Origin: Brucella pituitosa
Lineage (GTDB): Bacteria; Pseudomonadota; Alphaproteobacteria; Rhizobiales; Rhizobiaceae
Assembly (NCBI RefSeq): GCF_003049685.1
Contig: NZ_PYSY02000001.1
Span: 124,001 to 188,000, forward strand
Length of the DNA: 64,000 bases
Direction of reading: 5' to 3'
This document shows positions 48,316 to 58,135 of the stretch, in pieces. The notes beneath the pieces are model-generated. The model made no database searches. It saw only the letters and a program-made list of their open reading frames with translations, and was not told the origin of the DNA. A program made the translations under genes and the position numbers. How positions within the stretch are numbered: position 1 is the stretch's first letter; every line of letters starts with the position of its first letter.

Positions 48316-48429
48316 ATTTGGCATTTTGTCGTGCGGATAGCCGCTGACAGAGCAAGATGCGACTGTATAGGGCGAATGCCCATCTGGCATGAAACGGCGC
48401 ACTGGGTGCATTCCGTCATGCCAATCAAA

Positions 48430-48527
48430 GCATTTCCAGCAAAAGTGCAAAGCGGTTTTGCGCAGGACAATGCTTAAAAATAAATAGTGAGACGCGGTTC
48501 CAACGCTTCAATCTTAACTGGAACCGC
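48430..48527. repeat. Mosaic palindromic repeat locus 10 (type C plus type E), in the rpsO-pnp gap
   Basis: Type C at 48430-48473: GCATTTCCAGCAAAAGTGCA, AAGCGGTTTTGCGC, ACAATGC. Type E at 48494-48527: GCGGTTCCA with TGGAACCGC around CTTCAATCTTAAC. The rest of the 430-bp gap (48273-48706) has no gene I can support. Confidence 0.85.
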
Positions 48528-48706
48528 TCTAAGAGCCGTAAGGCTTATGACCTGGACCAGTCATGGGGCAGGATTGCAGGTAGTTCGTACCAGTGAATGT
48601 TCTGATACGTTTAACGAACTTCCCGTTGTCTTGCCCGTGGCCCGTCCGCCAACCGAGGTGATGCCTTCAGGCGCTTTTGCGCGGCATCTCCACATGAGGA
48701 CAAGAT

Positions 48707-50848
48707 ATGTTCAATACCCATAAAGTTGAAATCGAATGGGGCGGCCGTCCGCTCATTCTGGAAACCGGCAAGATCGCGCGTCAGGCTGACGGTGCAGTTC
48801 TCGCAACCTATGGCGAAACCGTCGTTCTGGCGACTGTTGTTTCTGCCAAGGAACCAAAGCCGGGTCAGGATTTCTTCCCGCTGACCGTCAACTATCAGGA
48901 AAAGACTTACGCAGCTGGCAAGATCCCAGGTGGTTTCTTCAAGCGCGAAGGTCGTCCAAGCGAAAACGAAACTCTGGTTTCGCGCCTGATCGACCGTCCG
49001 ATCCGCCCGCTTTTCGTTGATGGCTACAAGAACGACACGCAGGTAGTTCTGACCGTTATTCAGCATGACCTTGAGAACAATCCCGACGTTCTGTCGATGG
49101 TTGCAGCTTCTGCAGCATTGACCATTTCCGGTGTTCCTTTCATGGGCCCGATTGGCGGCGCACGCGTTGGTTACATCAACGACGAATATGTGCTGAACCC
49201 GAATATCGACGAAATGCCGGAATCGAAACTCGATCTGGTTGTTGCCGGTACTGCCGACGCCGTTCTGATGGTTGAATCGGAAGCTCAGGAGCTTTCCGAA
49301 GAAGTCATGCTCGGCGCCGTTGTTTTCGGCCAGAAGGGCTTCCAGCCAGTTATCGACGCGATCATCAAGCTCGCTGAAGTTGCTGCCAAGGAACCACGTG
49401 ATTTCCAGCCGGAAGATCTGTCGGACCTCGAAGCCAAGATGCTCGCAGTTGTCGAAAACGACCTGCGTGACGCTTACAAGATCACCGAAAAGCAGGCTCG
49501 TTACACAGCTGTTGATGCTGCAAAGGCCAAGGCGAAGGCTCACTTCTTCCCTGAAGGCGTTGAAGAGCCAGAATTCTCGGCTGAAAAGTTTGCGACCGTT
49601 TTCAAGCACCTGCAGGCGAAGATCGTTCGCTGGAACATTCTCGACACCGGCAACCGTATCGATGGCCGCGATCTGTCGACGGTCCGCGCAATCGTTTCGG
49701 AAGTTGGCCTTCTGCCACGCACCCACGGTTCGGCTCTGTTCACCCGCGGTGAAACGCAGGCAATCGTTGTTGCCACGCTCGGCACCGGCGAAGACGAACA
49801 GATGATCGATTCTCTGACCGGTACGTACAAAGAATCCTTCATGCTGCATTACAACTTCCCGCCATATTCGGTTGGTGAAACCGGCCGCATGGGTTCGCCA
49901 GGCCGTCGTGAAGTTGGTCATGGTAAGCTTGCATGGCGTGCAATCCACCCAATGCTGCCAGCAGCTGAACAGTTCCCTTACACGATCCGTACTGTTTCCG
50001 AGATCACGGAATCCAATGGTTCGTCGTCGATGGCAACCGTTTGCGGCACATCGCTGGCGCTGATGGATGCGGGCGTTCCAATCACCCGCCCGGTGGCTGG
50101 TATTGCTATGGGCCTCATCAAGGAAGGCGAGCGTTTCGCAGTTCTTTCCGACATCCTGGGTGATGAAGATCACCTCGGCGATATGGATTTCAAGGTAGCT
50201 GGTACTGAAAGCGGCATCACAGCCCTTCAGATGGACATCAAGATCGACGGTATCACCGAAGAGATCATGAAGGTTGCTCTGGAACAGGCTAAGGGCGGTC
50301 GCGTTCACATCCTCGGCGAAATGAGCAAGGCTCTTTCGACCTCGCGTGAAGAACTCGGCGAATTTGCTCCACGCATCGAAGTCATGAACATTCCTACCGA
50401 CAAGATCCGTGATGTTATCGGTTCGGGCGGCAAGGTTATTCGTGAAATCGTCGAAAAGACCGGCGCGAAGATCAACATCGAAGACGATGGTACGGTCAAG
50501 ATCGCTTCGTCGAATGGCAAGGAAATCGAAGCCGCCAAGAAGTGGATTCATTCGATTGTTGCTGAACCGGAAGTTGGCGAAATCTACGAAGGTACGGTTG
50601 TTAAGACCGCTGACTTCGGCGCATTCGTAAACTTCTTCGGTCCACGCGATGGTCTGGTTCACATCTCGCAGCTGGCTTCCGACCGCGTTGCCAAGACCAC
50701 CGATGTGGTTAAGGAAGGCCAGAAGGTCTGGGTCAAGCTCATGGGCTTTGACGAGCGTGGCAAGGTTCGCCTGTCGATGAAGGTTGTCGATCAGGAAACC
50801 GGCAAGGAAGTTGTTGCTGAAAAGAAGGCAGAAGCTGACGCTGAGTAA
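48707..50848 (+). CDS. pnp: Polynucleotide phosphorylase
   Basis: Phosphorolytic 3'-5' exoribonuclease of the degradosome; 713 residues. Two RNase PH domains separated by an alpha-helical domain, with the catalytic-site segments [15 protein letters not shown] and [19 protein letters not shown], followed by a KH domain ([20 protein letters not shown]) and an S1 domain ([20 protein letters not shown]). The end is Lys/Glu/Ala rich. It has a very strong terminator. The reverse-strand frame opposite is a shadow. Confidence 0.99.
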   Translation: MFNTHKVEIEWGGRPLILETGKIARQADGAVLATYGETVVLATVVSAKEPKPGQDFFPLTVNYQEKTYAAGKIPGGFFKREGRPSENETLVSRLIDRPIRPLFVDGYKNDTQVVLTVIQHDLENNPDVLSMVAASAALTISGVPFMGPIGGARVGYINDEYVLNPNIDEMPESKLDLVVAGTADAVLMVESEAQELSEEVMLGAVVFGQKGFQPVIDAIIKLAEVAAKEPRDFQPEDLSDLEAKMLAVVENDLRDAYKITEKQARYTAVDAAKAKAKAHFFPEGVEEPEFSAEKFATVFKHLQAKIVRWNILDTGNRIDGRDLSTVRAIVSEVGLLPRTHGSALFTRGETQAIVVATLGTGEDEQMIDSLTGTYKESFMLHYNFPPYSVGETGRMGSPGRREVGHGKLAWRAIHPMLPAAEQFPYTIRTVSEITESNGSSSMATVCGTSLALMDAGVPITRPVAGIAMGLIKEGERFAVLSDILGDEDHLGDMDFKVAGTESGITALQMDIKIDGITEEIMKVALEQAKGGRVHILGEMSKALSTSREELGEFAPRIEVMNIPTDKIRDVIGSGGKVIREIVEKTGAKINIEDDGTVKIASSNGKEIEAAKKWIHSIVAEPEVGEIYEGTVVKTADFGAFVNFFGPRDGLVHISQLASDRVAKTTDVVKEGQKVWVKLMGFDERGKVRLSMKVVDQETGKEVVAEKKAEADAE

Positions 50849-50876
50849 GCGTTCTACGCCGCAATAATTTAAAAAG

Positions 50877-50913
50877 AGCGCGCCTCAAAGCTATTTTGGG
50901 GCGCGCTTTTTTT
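50877..50913 (+). terminator. Rho-independent terminator after pnp
   Basis: 13-bp stem AGCGCGCCTCAAA (50877-50889) with TTTTGGGGCGCGCT (50894-50907), one G-U pair, loop GCTAT, then seven T. Confidence 0.93.
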
Positions 50914-50949
50914 GTTGCACGTGAATCAATTCAAGACCATGGATGAGCC

Positions 50950-51984
50950 ATGATGACACCAGCACAAGAAACACTTTTTCTCCCCTTCTATCAGGACATT
51001 CTGGATATGCCTGAAGAAGGTCAGACCTTCCTTGCCTGCGGCCTGTCTGCGGATCGGCAGCTTGAAGATGAATGGAAGCGGGCGCTGACTTTTTTACAGC
51101 CCTGGCGCCCGGACTGGCTCGCACTCAACAAGGAAGGCTTCAAAGCAATTCCCAGATTGGCGCCAGAATTGGACGAGGAGAAGCGTTTCTCTGGCGGACT
51201 GCTGCTGCTCGGAAAACATCGCGGACGCAATGAGGCGTGGTTTGCGGAGCTTCTGATGCGTGTTGAGCCCGGCGGGTGGATCGTCGTATGCGGTGACAAG
51301 AAGCTCGGCGTCGATAGTTTCCGAAAATGGGTCGGCAATATCGCTGAAATCAGCGATCGCCTGTCCAAGAATCACGCGGTGGCCTTCTGGCTGCAACGCC
51401 CGGCTGATCTGACAAATGATTTCATCAATGCATTGAAGCCGCTTGCGACCGATATTGACGATGTGTTCCGCACAGAACCCGGCATGTTCTCGCACGGCGC
51501 GATCGACAAAGGCTCGGCACTATTGGTGCCACATATGGAAAAGATCGTTTTCGGCCAAGTCGCCGATCTTGGCGCTGGCTGGGGCTATCTCGCAGCACAA
51601 AGTCTCAAATATGCCGACCGCCTCAAGGGGATCGATCTTTTCGAGGCTGATTACGAGGCTCTGGAGGCTGCACGCGGCAATCTCGAGCGTTTGGGTGCGT
51701 CGGTGCCGGTTTCGTTTGACTGGTTCGATGTGACCAGTGAGAAGCTGACGGGCATCTATGATACCGTCATCATGAATCCACCGTTCCATGAAGGGCGCGC
51801 GACCGATATGTCGCTTGGACAGACATTTATTGCTGCCGCCGCTTCACGCCTGAAAATCGGTGGCCGTCTGCTGATGGTTGCAAACCGGCAATTGCCTTAT
51901 GAAGCGACGTTGAAGGGGCTGTTCAAGAATGTGACGGTTCTCGAAGAAGCGAACGGTTTCAAAATTTTCGATGCCAAAAAGTAA
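50950..51984 (+). CDS. RsmC-like class I SAM-dependent methyltransferase
   Basis: 344-residue methyltransferase with the two-lobed RsmC/RlmG layout: a degenerate N-terminal methyltransferase-like half and a catalytic C-terminal half from about 190. SAM motif VADLGAGWGYLAAQS, an acidic loop 2 (IDLFEADYEAL), and the N-methylase motif NPPFHEGRATD. RsmC makes m2G1207 in 16S rRNA, and that is the likely role here, though RlmG-type specificity is possible. The second ATG of the MMTPAQ start is equally plausible. Confidence 0.85.
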   Translation: MMTPAQETLFLPFYQDILDMPEEGQTFLACGLSADRQLEDEWKRALTFLQPWRPDWLALNKEGFKAIPRLAPELDEEKRFSGGLLLLGKHRGRNEAWFAELLMRVEPGGWIVVCGDKKLGVDSFRKWVGNIAEISDRLSKNHAVAFWLQRPADLTNDFINALKPLATDIDDVFRTEPGMFSHGAIDKGSALLVPHMEKIVFGQVADLGAGWGYLAAQSLKYADRLKGIDLFEADYEALEAARGNLERLGASVPVSFDWFDVTSEKLTGIYDTVIMNPPFHEGRATDMSLGQTFIAAAASRLKIGGRLLMVANRQLPYEATLKGLFKNVTVLEEANGFKIFDAKK

Positions 51985-51985
51985 A

Positions 51986-52090
51986 GCATTTTCAGCAAAA
52001 AGTGCGAAGCGGTTTTGCGTAGGATAATGCGAAAAAACAAATAGTTACAGCGGCTCCAACGATTCAGTCCTAACTGGAACCGCTGTAACT
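51986..52090. repeat. Mosaic palindromic repeat locus 11 (type C plus type E)
   Basis: Type C from 51986 (GCATTTTCAGCAAAAAGTGC, AAGCGGTTTTGCG, GATAATGC) starts one base after the methyltransferase stop. Type E at 52043-52090: AGTTACAGCGG with CCGCTGTAACT. The same C-then-E order as in locus 10. Confidence 0.85.
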
Positions 52091-52095
52091 GAAAT

Positions 52096-52124
52096 AAAAA
52101 GGCCGCCTCAAGGGCGGCCTTTTT
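52096..52124. terminator. Bidirectional terminator between the RsmC-like gene and fabI
   Basis: Stem GGCCGCC (52101-52107) with GGCGGCC (52113-52119), loop TCAAG, flanked by AAAAA and TTTTT. Confidence 0.92.
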
Positions 52125-52139
52125 CAAGATGGCTTGGCT

Positions 52140-52958
52140 TTATTCGCCGCGTTCGGCGTCGGAGCTTTTCAGCTCTTCAAGCGTCGGCATCGAAACGATG
52201 TTGTAGCCAGAATCCACATAATGGACTTCACCGGTAACACCGCTCGAAAGATCGGACAGCAGATAGACAGCCGATTTGCCGACATCATCGATATCGACAG
52301 TGCGACGAAGCGGCGAGTTGCGGCGCTGATAGCTGAAGATTGCGCGGGCATCGCCAATACCGGCACCGGCCAGCGTGCGCACCGGACCAGCCGAGATCGC
52401 ATTGACGCGAATGCCCTGCGGACCGTAATCGGCAGCCAGATAACGAACCATGGCCTCAAGTGCAGCTTTCGCTACGCCCATGACATTGTAGTTCGGGATC
52501 GTGCGCGTGGAACCGCCATAGGTCAGCGTCAGGATCGAGCCGCCGTCCTTCATGAGCTTTTCTGCGCGCTGTGCCATTTCCGTGAAGGAGTAGGCGGAAA
52601 TCACCATGGTGCGGCTGAAATTTTCGCGCGTGGTGACGTCTGCGTAGCGACCCTTCAGTTCGGTCTTATCGGAGAAGCCGATGGCGTGAACGATAAAATC
52701 GAGCTTTCCCCATTTCTTCTCGATTTCAGCGAAAACGGCATCAACTGAAGCGATATCTTCAACATCGCAAGGCAGCACCAAATCCGAGCCGACCTGTTCG
52801 GCCAGTGGCTTTACGCGTTTACCGAGTGCATCGCCCTGATAGGTGAATGCGAGTTCGGCACCTTGTGCTGCGAGTTGTTTAGAAATGCCCCATGCGAGTG
52901 AGTGGTTATTCGCGACCCCCATAATGAGGCCGCGTTTGCCTTGCATCAAACCTTGCAT
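52140..52958 (-). CDS. fabI: Enoyl-ACP reductase FabI
   Basis: NADH-dependent reductase for the last step of each fatty acid elongation cycle and the target of triclosan-type inhibitors; 272 residues. Short-chain dehydrogenase fold with the FabI-type cofactor loop GLIMGVANNHSLAWGI and catalytic Tyr157 and Lys164 (YNVMGVAK); Tyr147 is also present. The start at ATG 52958 adds MQGLMQG ahead of KRGLIMG; the internal Met5 is an alternative. Third gene of the fabA-fabB-fabI operon. Confidence 0.97.
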   Translation of the reverse strand: MQGLMQGKRGLIMGVANNHSLAWGISKQLAAQGAELAFTYQGDALGKRVKPLAEQVGSDLVLPCDVEDIASVDAVFAEIEKKWGKLDFIVHAIGFSDKTELKGRYADVTTRENFSRTMVISAYSFTEMAQRAEKLMKDGGSILTLTYGGSTRTIPNYNVMGVAKAALEAMVRYLAADYGPQGIRVNAISAGPVRTLAGAGIGDARAIFSYQRRNSPLRRTVDIDDVGKSAVYLLSDLSSGVTGEVHYVDSGYNIVSMPTLEELKSSDAERGE

Positions 52959-52972
52959 ATTGTCCCTCTCCG

Positions 52973-54196
52973 TCAGCCCTGATAACGCTGGAACACCAGC
53001 GTGGCATTGGTGCCGCCAAATCCGAAGGAGTTGGAGAGCACGGTATTGAGCTGAGCATTGTCGATGCGCTTGCGAACGATAGGCATGTCCGCGAAGGCAG
53101 GATCCAGTTCTTCGATATGAGCGCTTTCGCAGATGAAGTTATTCTGCATCATCAAAAGCGAGTAAATTGCTTCCTGCACACCGGTAGCGCCCAGCGAATG
53201 GCCGGTCAGCGATTTGGTCGCCGCAATTGGCGGGCAGGCATCGCCTGAGCCAAAGACCTGACGTATAGCTTCGATTTCCGGAGCGTCACCGGCAGGCGTC
53301 GAGGTTGCGTGTGGATTGATGTAGTCGATCTTCGAGGTAACCGTCGAAAGCGCCATCTTCATGCAACGAACAGCACCTTCGCCAGACGGAGCGACCATGT
53401 CATAGCCGTCGGAGGTTGCGCCGTAGCCGACGATTTCGCCGTAAATCTTCGCGCCACGTGCGAGTGCTGTTTCAAGATCTTCAAGCACCAGAACGCCCGC
53501 ACCACCGGCAATAACAAAACCGTCGCGGTTCTTGTCATAGGCGCGCGATGCAGTAGACGGCGTGTCGTTATATTTGGACGACATGGCACCCATGGCGTCG
53601 AACAACACCGAAAGCGTCCAGTCGAGGTCCTCGCAGCCACCCGCAAACATGCGGTCCTGCTTGCCATACTGGATCATCTCGAATGCATTGCCGATACAAT
53701 GGTTCGACGTCGCACAAGCCGACGAGATCGAATAGTTGATGCCCTTGATCTTGAAGAAGGTCGCAAGCGTAGCCGACGCGGTCGAGCTCATGGCTTTTGG
53801 CACAGCAAATGGACCAACGCGCTTTGGACCTTTTTCACGGGTCGTGTCGGCACTATCGACGATCGTGCGTGTCGAAGGACCGCCGGAACCCATGATGATG
53901 CCGGTACGATCATTGGAGACCTGCTCCTCCGAAAGGCCTGCATCGGCAATCGCCTGATCCATGGCAACGTGATTCCAAGCCGTACCACGGCCATGGAAGC
54001 GCATTGCGCGACGGTCTACGAGTGCTTCAACGTCGATTTTCGGTGCGCCGTGCACCTGGCAACGGAATCCGAGTTCGGCATATTCTTCGGCACGGGAAAT
54101 GCCGGATTTGGCCTCACGCAGAGAGGTTGTTACCTCTTCGGTGTTGTTTCCAATTGAGGATACAATCCCCATACCCGTTACGACCACACGCCGCAT
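52973..54196 (-). CDS. fabB: Beta-ketoacyl-ACP synthase I FabB
   Basis: Condensing enzyme needed for elongating unsaturated fatty acids; 407 residues. Nucleophile Cys161 in [18 protein letters not shown], His in [15 protein letters not shown] and the second His and Lys in [15 protein letters not shown]. The fabA-fabB pairing identifies it as FabB and not FabF. It sits 14 bp upstream of fabI on the same strand. Confidence 0.96.
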   Translation of the reverse strand: MRRVVVTGMGIVSSIGNNTEEVTTSLREAKSGISRAEEYAELGFRCQVHGAPKIDVEALVDRRAMRFHGRGTAWNHVAMDQAIADAGLSEEQVSNDRTGIIMGSGGPSTRTIVDSADTTREKGPKRVGPFAVPKAMSSTASATLATFFKIKGINYSISSACATSNHCIGNAFEMIQYGKQDRMFAGGCEDLDWTLSVLFDAMGAMSSKYNDTPSTASRAYDKNRDGFVIAGGAGVLVLEDLETALARGAKIYGEIVGYGATSDGYDMVAPSGEGAVRCMKMALSTVTSKIDYINPHATSTPAGDAPEIEAIRQVFGSGDACPPIAATKSLTGHSLGATGVQEAIYSLLMMQNNFICESAHIEELDPAFADMPIVRKRIDNAQLNTVLSNSFGFGGTNATLVFQRYQG

Positions 54197-54344
54197 CGCG
54201 TTCTCCTTTACACCTGTTCCGTGTGATCAACCCGTGAAGGCTGACCCTTGTTCCCGGTTACATAGGTGCGATCTTCGCATGTTTTGAGCGCGGCTGCATG
54301 AAAACTCGATATTTTCTACAGTCGCGCCCGTGAATGATGATGAA

Positions 54345-54863
54345 TTAAGCGCTATCGCCGTCTTTTGACAGGCCGACGCGCAGGTCGCTTGCCTTGTAGA
54401 TGGTTTCGCCATCAGCCTTGAGCCAGCCATCGGCCGTGCCAAGAACCAAGCGGCCACGCATGACGCGCTTGAAGTCGATACCGTATTGCAGAAGCTTGGT
54501 GTGCGGGCGAACCATGCCCTTGAACTTCACTTCACCGGTCGAAAGCGCCATACCGCGACCCGGCTCACCGAGCCAGCCGAGGAAGAAGCCTGTCAGCTGC
54601 CACATGCCGTCGAGGCCAAGGCAGCCCGGCATGATTGGATTGCCCTGAAAATGGCATGGGAAATACCAGTCGTCGGGGCTGACATCGTATTCGGCACGGA
54701 TATAGCCCTTGTCGAACTCTCCGCCGGTTTCGGAAATTTCGGTGATGCGGTGCACCATCAGCATTGGTGGCAGGGGGAGCTGTGCATTGCCGGGACCGAA
54801 CAACTCGCCGCGTGCGCAGCTGAGGAGCTCTTCATACCCGTAGCTCGATTTCTGTTCTGCCAT
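54345..54863 (-). CDS. fabA: 3-hydroxydecanoyl-ACP dehydratase/isomerase FabA
   Basis: Introduces the cis double bond at the C10 stage of fatty acid synthesis; 172 residues, one hot-dog domain. Catalytic His71 and Asp85 in [21 protein letters not shown] chose ATG 54863 ([15 protein letters not shown]), which has AAGGGAGG at seven bases or so; a start seven codons earlier is in frame but would lie over this site. First gene of the operon, divergent from irr across 262 bp. Confidence 0.97.
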   Translation of the reverse strand: MAEQKSSYGYEELLSCARGELFGPGNAQLPLPPMLMVHRITEISETGGEFDKGYIRAEYDVSPDDWYFPCHFQGNPIMPGCLGLDGMWQLTGFFLGWLGEPGRGMALSTGEVKFKGMVRPHTKLLQYGIDFKRVMRGRLVLGTADGWLKADGETIYKASDLRVGLSKDGDSA

Positions 54864-55125
54864 TACGCCTCCCTTGAGGATCATTCTGATGTGACCGTTT
54901 CTGTCGCCAGAAGCGGTCGGGTTTTCATCTTTTCGGGAACACCTCTAACATAGAGTGTTTCCGTCAGTAAAATAGTGTGCGTGGTTTTCCAAAAAAAGCC
55001 GGGATTACCATGCCTATTGATACTTATTTCGCAACGGCATATATCAATGTCAGTATGCAATGGGCAACAGCCCGTTTAATCTTTGACGAAATTGCTACAA
55101 GCTTGTGACGGATCCAAGGGTGAAT
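54864..55125. other. Divergent fabA-irr intergenic region
   Basis: 262 bp that must hold both promoters. I looked for an Irr box (ICE, TTTAGAA-N-TTCTAAA type) and a RirA box and found no clear match; CACCTCTAACATAGAGTG near 54940-54957 is a weak inverted repeat. Confidence 0.4.
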
Positions 55126-55566
55126 ATGCAGAATTATCATGCCAGCCACTCGATGGTTTCAATGGAAGAACGGCTTCGCGGAGCGGGTTTGCGCCCGACG
55201 CGTCAACGTGTTTCGCTTGCCAGCCTGATCTATGCGCAAGGCGATCGCCACCTTTCTGCTGAAGACCTTCATGAAGAAGCGGTCCTCGCGAACGTGCCGG
55301 TATCGCTTGCGACTGTCTATAACACGCTGCACCAGTTTACCGAAGCCGGCATGCTGCGCATCATCGCAGTCGAAGGTTCGAAAACATATTTCGATACCAA
55401 TATATCCGATCACCAGCACTTCTTCCTTGAAGGCGAGAATGTCGTTTTCGATATTCCGCATGGTGAACGCGGTCAGCCAACGGTCTCCAATATGCCCGAA
55501 GCACCCGAAGGCATGGAAATCGTCAATGTGGACATTATCGTCCGCCTTCGCCGCAGGACGCGCTGA
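55126..55566 (+). CDS. irr: Iron response regulator Irr (Fur family)
   Basis: Haem-responsive Fur-family regulator that represses or activates iron genes under iron limitation in rhizobia and Brucella; 146 residues. Winged helix at about 15-85 (GLRPTRQRVSLASLIY, SLATVYNTLHQFTEAG); C-terminal dimer domain with the haem-related HxH motif His96-Gln-His98 in ISDHQHFFLEGE. The N-terminal Cys-Pro haem motif of Bradyrhizobium Irr is missing, as in other rhizobial Irr proteins. The start is ATG 55126, with AAGGG upstream; GTG 55105 is in frame. Divergent from fabA, a conserved arrangement. Confidence 0.93.
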   Translation: MQNYHASHSMVSMEERLRGAGLRPTRQRVSLASLIYAQGDRHLSAEDLHEEAVLANVPVSLATVYNTLHQFTEAGMLRIIAVEGSKTYFDTNISDHQHFFLEGENVVFDIPHGERGQPTVSNMPEAPEGMEIVNVDIIVRLRRRTR

Positions 55567-55589
55567 GTAGCTTTATATAAGTTTCAAGA

Positions 55590-55614
55590 AAGCGGCCTTT
55601 GGGGCCGCTTTTTT
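55590..55614 (+). terminator. Rho-independent terminator after irr
   Basis: Stem AAGCGGCC (55590-55597) with GGCCGCTT (55603-55610), loop TTTGG, then more T. Confidence 0.93.
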
Positions 55615-55731
55615 GTTGCGCATCTTAGGCTAAAGTGATTCATCCGACCCATTACCTTTCCCAGGCGCATTTGAAAGCGGACCTCCCAACCAAGCATGAA
55701 TGCGTCGATAACGATTTGACTGGAGACGCCC

Positions 55732-56511
55732 ATGCACAAGTTGATCATTGCCGCCACCGCTTTCGCTCTTTTCTCAACGGCAAGCGCCTTTGCCGAGAAG
55801 ATTCGCATTGGCGTCACCCCCGGACCGCACGCGCAGATCATGGAAAAGGTCAGGGAAGTTGCCGCCACCAAGGGAATGGAAATCGATATTCAGGAATTTT
55901 CTGATTATGTGATTCCCAACATGGCTCTGGCTGACGGTGCGCTTGAGGCAAATTCCTTCCAGCATCAGCCTTATCTCGATAACCAGGTGGCAGATCGCGG
56001 CTTTCCGATTGAGACGGTAGCACCGACTGTCAACTTCCCGATGGGCATGTATTCCAAGAAGCTCAAGAACATTTCAGAACTGGCCGATGGCGCTACTATC
56101 GCCATTCCAAATGATCCGACCAATGGCGGGCGCGCGCTTCTGGTGCTTGCCGATAACGGCCTTATCAAGCTGGATGCTGCCAAGGGCCTGAAGGTTACGT
56201 CCATTGATGTGACGGAAAATCCGAAGAACCTGAAGTTCGTGGAACTTGATGCAGCACAGTTGCCGCGTTCGCTTGAAGATGTGGATGCTGCAGTCATCAA
56301 TACCAACTACGCTTTGGAAGCGGGACTGAACCCGGCAGGTGATGCGCTTATCCGCGAAGGCGAAAAGGCTCCTTATGTGAATGTGCTGGTCGTCCGCACA
56401 GCTGACAAGGATGCTGAATGGGTGAAGACGCTGATCAGCACCTATCATAGCCCGGAAGTGAAGCAGTTTATCGCTGAAACCTTCAAAGGATCGGTTATTC
56501 CGGCTTGGTGA
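55732..56511 (+). CDS. MetQ/NlpA-family substrate-binding protein
   Basis: Periplasmic binding protein of the NlpA/MetQ family, 259 residues, normally the receptor of the MetNI methionine importer. Signal peptide MHKLIIAATAFALFSTASAF ending at AFA-EK; there is no lipobox Cys, unlike E. coli MetQ. Mature features: IRIGVTPGPHAQIMEKVREV, EANSFQHQPYLDNQ, IAIPNDPTNGGRAL and AVINTNYALEAGLNP. There is no metN or metI beside it, so it is either an orphan receptor or serves a transporter encoded elsewhere; specificity for methionine is not certain. Confidence 0.9.
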   Translation: MHKLIIAATAFALFSTASAFAEKIRIGVTPGPHAQIMEKVREVAATKGMEIDIQEFSDYVIPNMALADGALEANSFQHQPYLDNQVADRGFPIETVAPTVNFPMGMYSKKLKNISELADGATIAIPNDPTNGGRALLVLADNGLIKLDAAKGLKVTSIDVTENPKNLKFVELDAAQLPRSLEDVDAAVINTNYALEAGLNPAGDALIREGEKAPYVNVLVVRTADKDAEWVKTLISTYHSPEVKQFIAETFKGSVIPAW

Positions 56512-56533
56512 TAGTTGATATTGAATAATGCCA

Positions 56534-56565
56534 ATAAAGCGGGGCGAGCAATCGCCCCGCTTTAT
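56534..56565. terminator. Bidirectional terminator between the MetQ-like and GNAT genes
   Basis: 14-bp perfect stem ATAAAGCGGGGCGA (56534-56547) with TCGCCCCGCTTTAT (56552-56565), loop GCAA (a GNRA tetraloop). Confidence 0.85.
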
Positions 56566-57017
56566 CATTTGGCTTTTAGCTGCATTTCAATATTGGCGAA
56601 CGGAAGACCGTTGTCGTCTTTCGCGCGACGGCTGATTTCCTGAAAACCGAGCTGCTTGTAGAAGCGACAAGCCCTTTGATTATCAGCGTAAACTTCGAGC
56701 GAAAGTTCGCCCTTCATTGCCAGCGAGTGGTCAATCAATTGACGACCTATGCCGTGGCCCTGAGCGGCTGGATCGACGAACAAGCCGCCGATGAAACTGT
56801 CCAGAAGGCCGATAAAGCCGACAGATTTGTTATCTACAACCGCGACCCAGGTCTCTGCCTTTTCGAGATAGACGTCTTCGATCAGCTTTTGCTGGTCGCG
56901 AAGCAGGCCCACTCCCAGAAAAGCATGCGCTTCAAGCGAAGCGCGATACCAGATTGAAGATAAGGTTTCTTTGTCCGCAGCTTCATAAGCGCGGATCATG
57001 ACCGACATTTTTTTCAT
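56565..57017 (-). CDS. GNAT-family N-acetyltransferase
   Basis: 150-residue acetyltransferase. Acetyl-CoA loop DPAAQGHGIGRQLIDHSLAM (QxHGIG), followed by the LEVYADNQRACRFYKQLGFQ block found in RimI-like and small-molecule acetyltransferases. Start at ATG 57017 (MKKMSVMIRAYEAAD), with GGAATAACC upstream; earlier in-frame codons look non-coding. The substrate is unknown. Confidence 0.88.
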   Translation of the reverse strand: MKKMSVMIRAYEAADKETLSSIWYRASLEAHAFLGVGLLRDQQKLIEDVYLEKAETWVAVVDNKSVGFIGLLDSFIGGLFVDPAAQGHGIGRQLIDHSLAMKGELSLEVYADNQRACRFYKQLGFQEISRRAKDDNGLPFANIEMQLKAK

Positions 57018-57181
57018 GGTTATTCCAGAGTTTTGATATGCACAAATATCCCACCGCAAGGGGTAGGGTTCAAAACCGTTAAAACGGCAGCGATGAACTT
57101 CTGCGCATAAAACTCCTTTTTAATTTGTTTGAGAGAAGTACCGTTGGCGGTACTCACTCGTCAAGCGTCGGCGTTTGTGGA

Positions 57182-57754
57182 TCAGTCGAAAACTTCGTCG
57201 GGGTAAACGCCCCAAAGATCGGATTGTTTGATCCAGCCACGGGTGCCCTGCATGTCCATCCGACACCACTGGCCATTGCATTGGCGAACGGTGCCGATAA
57301 CATTGGGTTCAATTTCTGCCGCAAGCCCCGAAGTCTCGGTTGGGTCGCGATGCATGGTGATCATCGAACCTTCGTTATTCTTGAGCCATGGCGCGGTGAT
57401 CGCTGTGCGTTTGCCCGATAGCAGCGACTGATAAACCCAGCCTTCGGTGCCATCGGCATCACGGATGCGGCGCCAGTTGTCATATTCCTGAATGATTTCG
57501 ACAGGCAGCCCCGATTTCATAAACAGCCACGACACGGCATAATCTCTACCGGGGCCGACACGCAAATTGACGCGTGCAGGCTTAAGGCTGACAAAGCGCG
57601 GCACAGGCAGGCCGCTTGCGCCCAATGTCGTGCCTGATGTCGCCTGAGCCATTGCGGCATGTTGGTGCGATGCGCCAAGTGGTGCAATGACCAGCAGCAT
57701 TGCGATGCTGCCAAGCGCTGCCATAAAAAAGCGTTGCGAAAGTACTCGGTACAA
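57182..57754 (-). CDS. Secreted SH3-domain protein
   Basis: 190-residue exported protein with an N-terminal signal (RFFMAALGSIAMLLVIAPLG, cleaved near AMAQA) and two bacterial SH3-like repeats: one with RVNLRVGPGRDYAVSWLFMK through DADGTEGWVYQSLLSG, the second, more divergent, with VRQCNGQWCRMDMQGTRGWI. Such domains bind peptidoglycan or protein. The start is TTG 57754, with GAGAGG six bases upstream; the ATG at 57724 lacks a ribosome binding site. Confidence 0.87.
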   Translation of the reverse strand: MYRVLSQRFFMAALGSIAMLLVIAPLGASHQHAAMAQATSGTTLGASGLPVPRFVSLKPARVNLRVGPGRDYAVSWLFMKSGLPVEIIQEYDNWRRIRDADGTEGWVYQSLLSGKRTAITAPWLKNNEGSMITMHRDPTETSGLAAEIEPNVIGTVRQCNGQWCRMDMQGTRGWIKQSDLWGVYPDEVFD

Positions 57755-58135
57755 TTCTGACCTCTCGCCGTCCTGTCATGTCGGGCAGTTTCAGGGCAAG
57801 GGGGAGGGACCGACTGAAACTGCGAAAACGAATAACTGCGCGGTTTTCCCGCTTGTGATCGAAAAACAGGTACAAGAGTTTTGGTTTTTGCAGGCCTGTG
57901 AGAACTGCTGAGACTGCTCTGTTGCCGTTTTTACGATTCTGTTTTTCTTTGTCTTTGCCGCGCCGCCTTGCTAGAGATGTGCAGCCGAAGCAATATCTCA
58001 TATTGCACCTTCTTGGTTAAGGAGGTCTCAACACGAGATATTGGTTAAAGGATTTTCAGGGACTGTGAACCATGTTTTGCGTCTGAAAATGCTTGAAAGC
58101 GACTTTTAGAGCTTTGCTCAAAAAATGGGGTGGAG
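57755..58135. other. 381-bp divergent gap before the hydroxyacid dehydrogenase
   Basis: No ORF or RNA gene is recognised. It contains the inverted repeat GCAATAT-CTC-ATATTGC at 57990-58006, with a partial third copy (GAGATATTG) at about 58035, which could be an operator. Confidence 0.45.

Noticed and set aside
48611..50662. 683-residue open frame antisense to pnp
   Set aside because: A shadow of pnp; no domain, and the frame also runs through the repeat-bearing leader.
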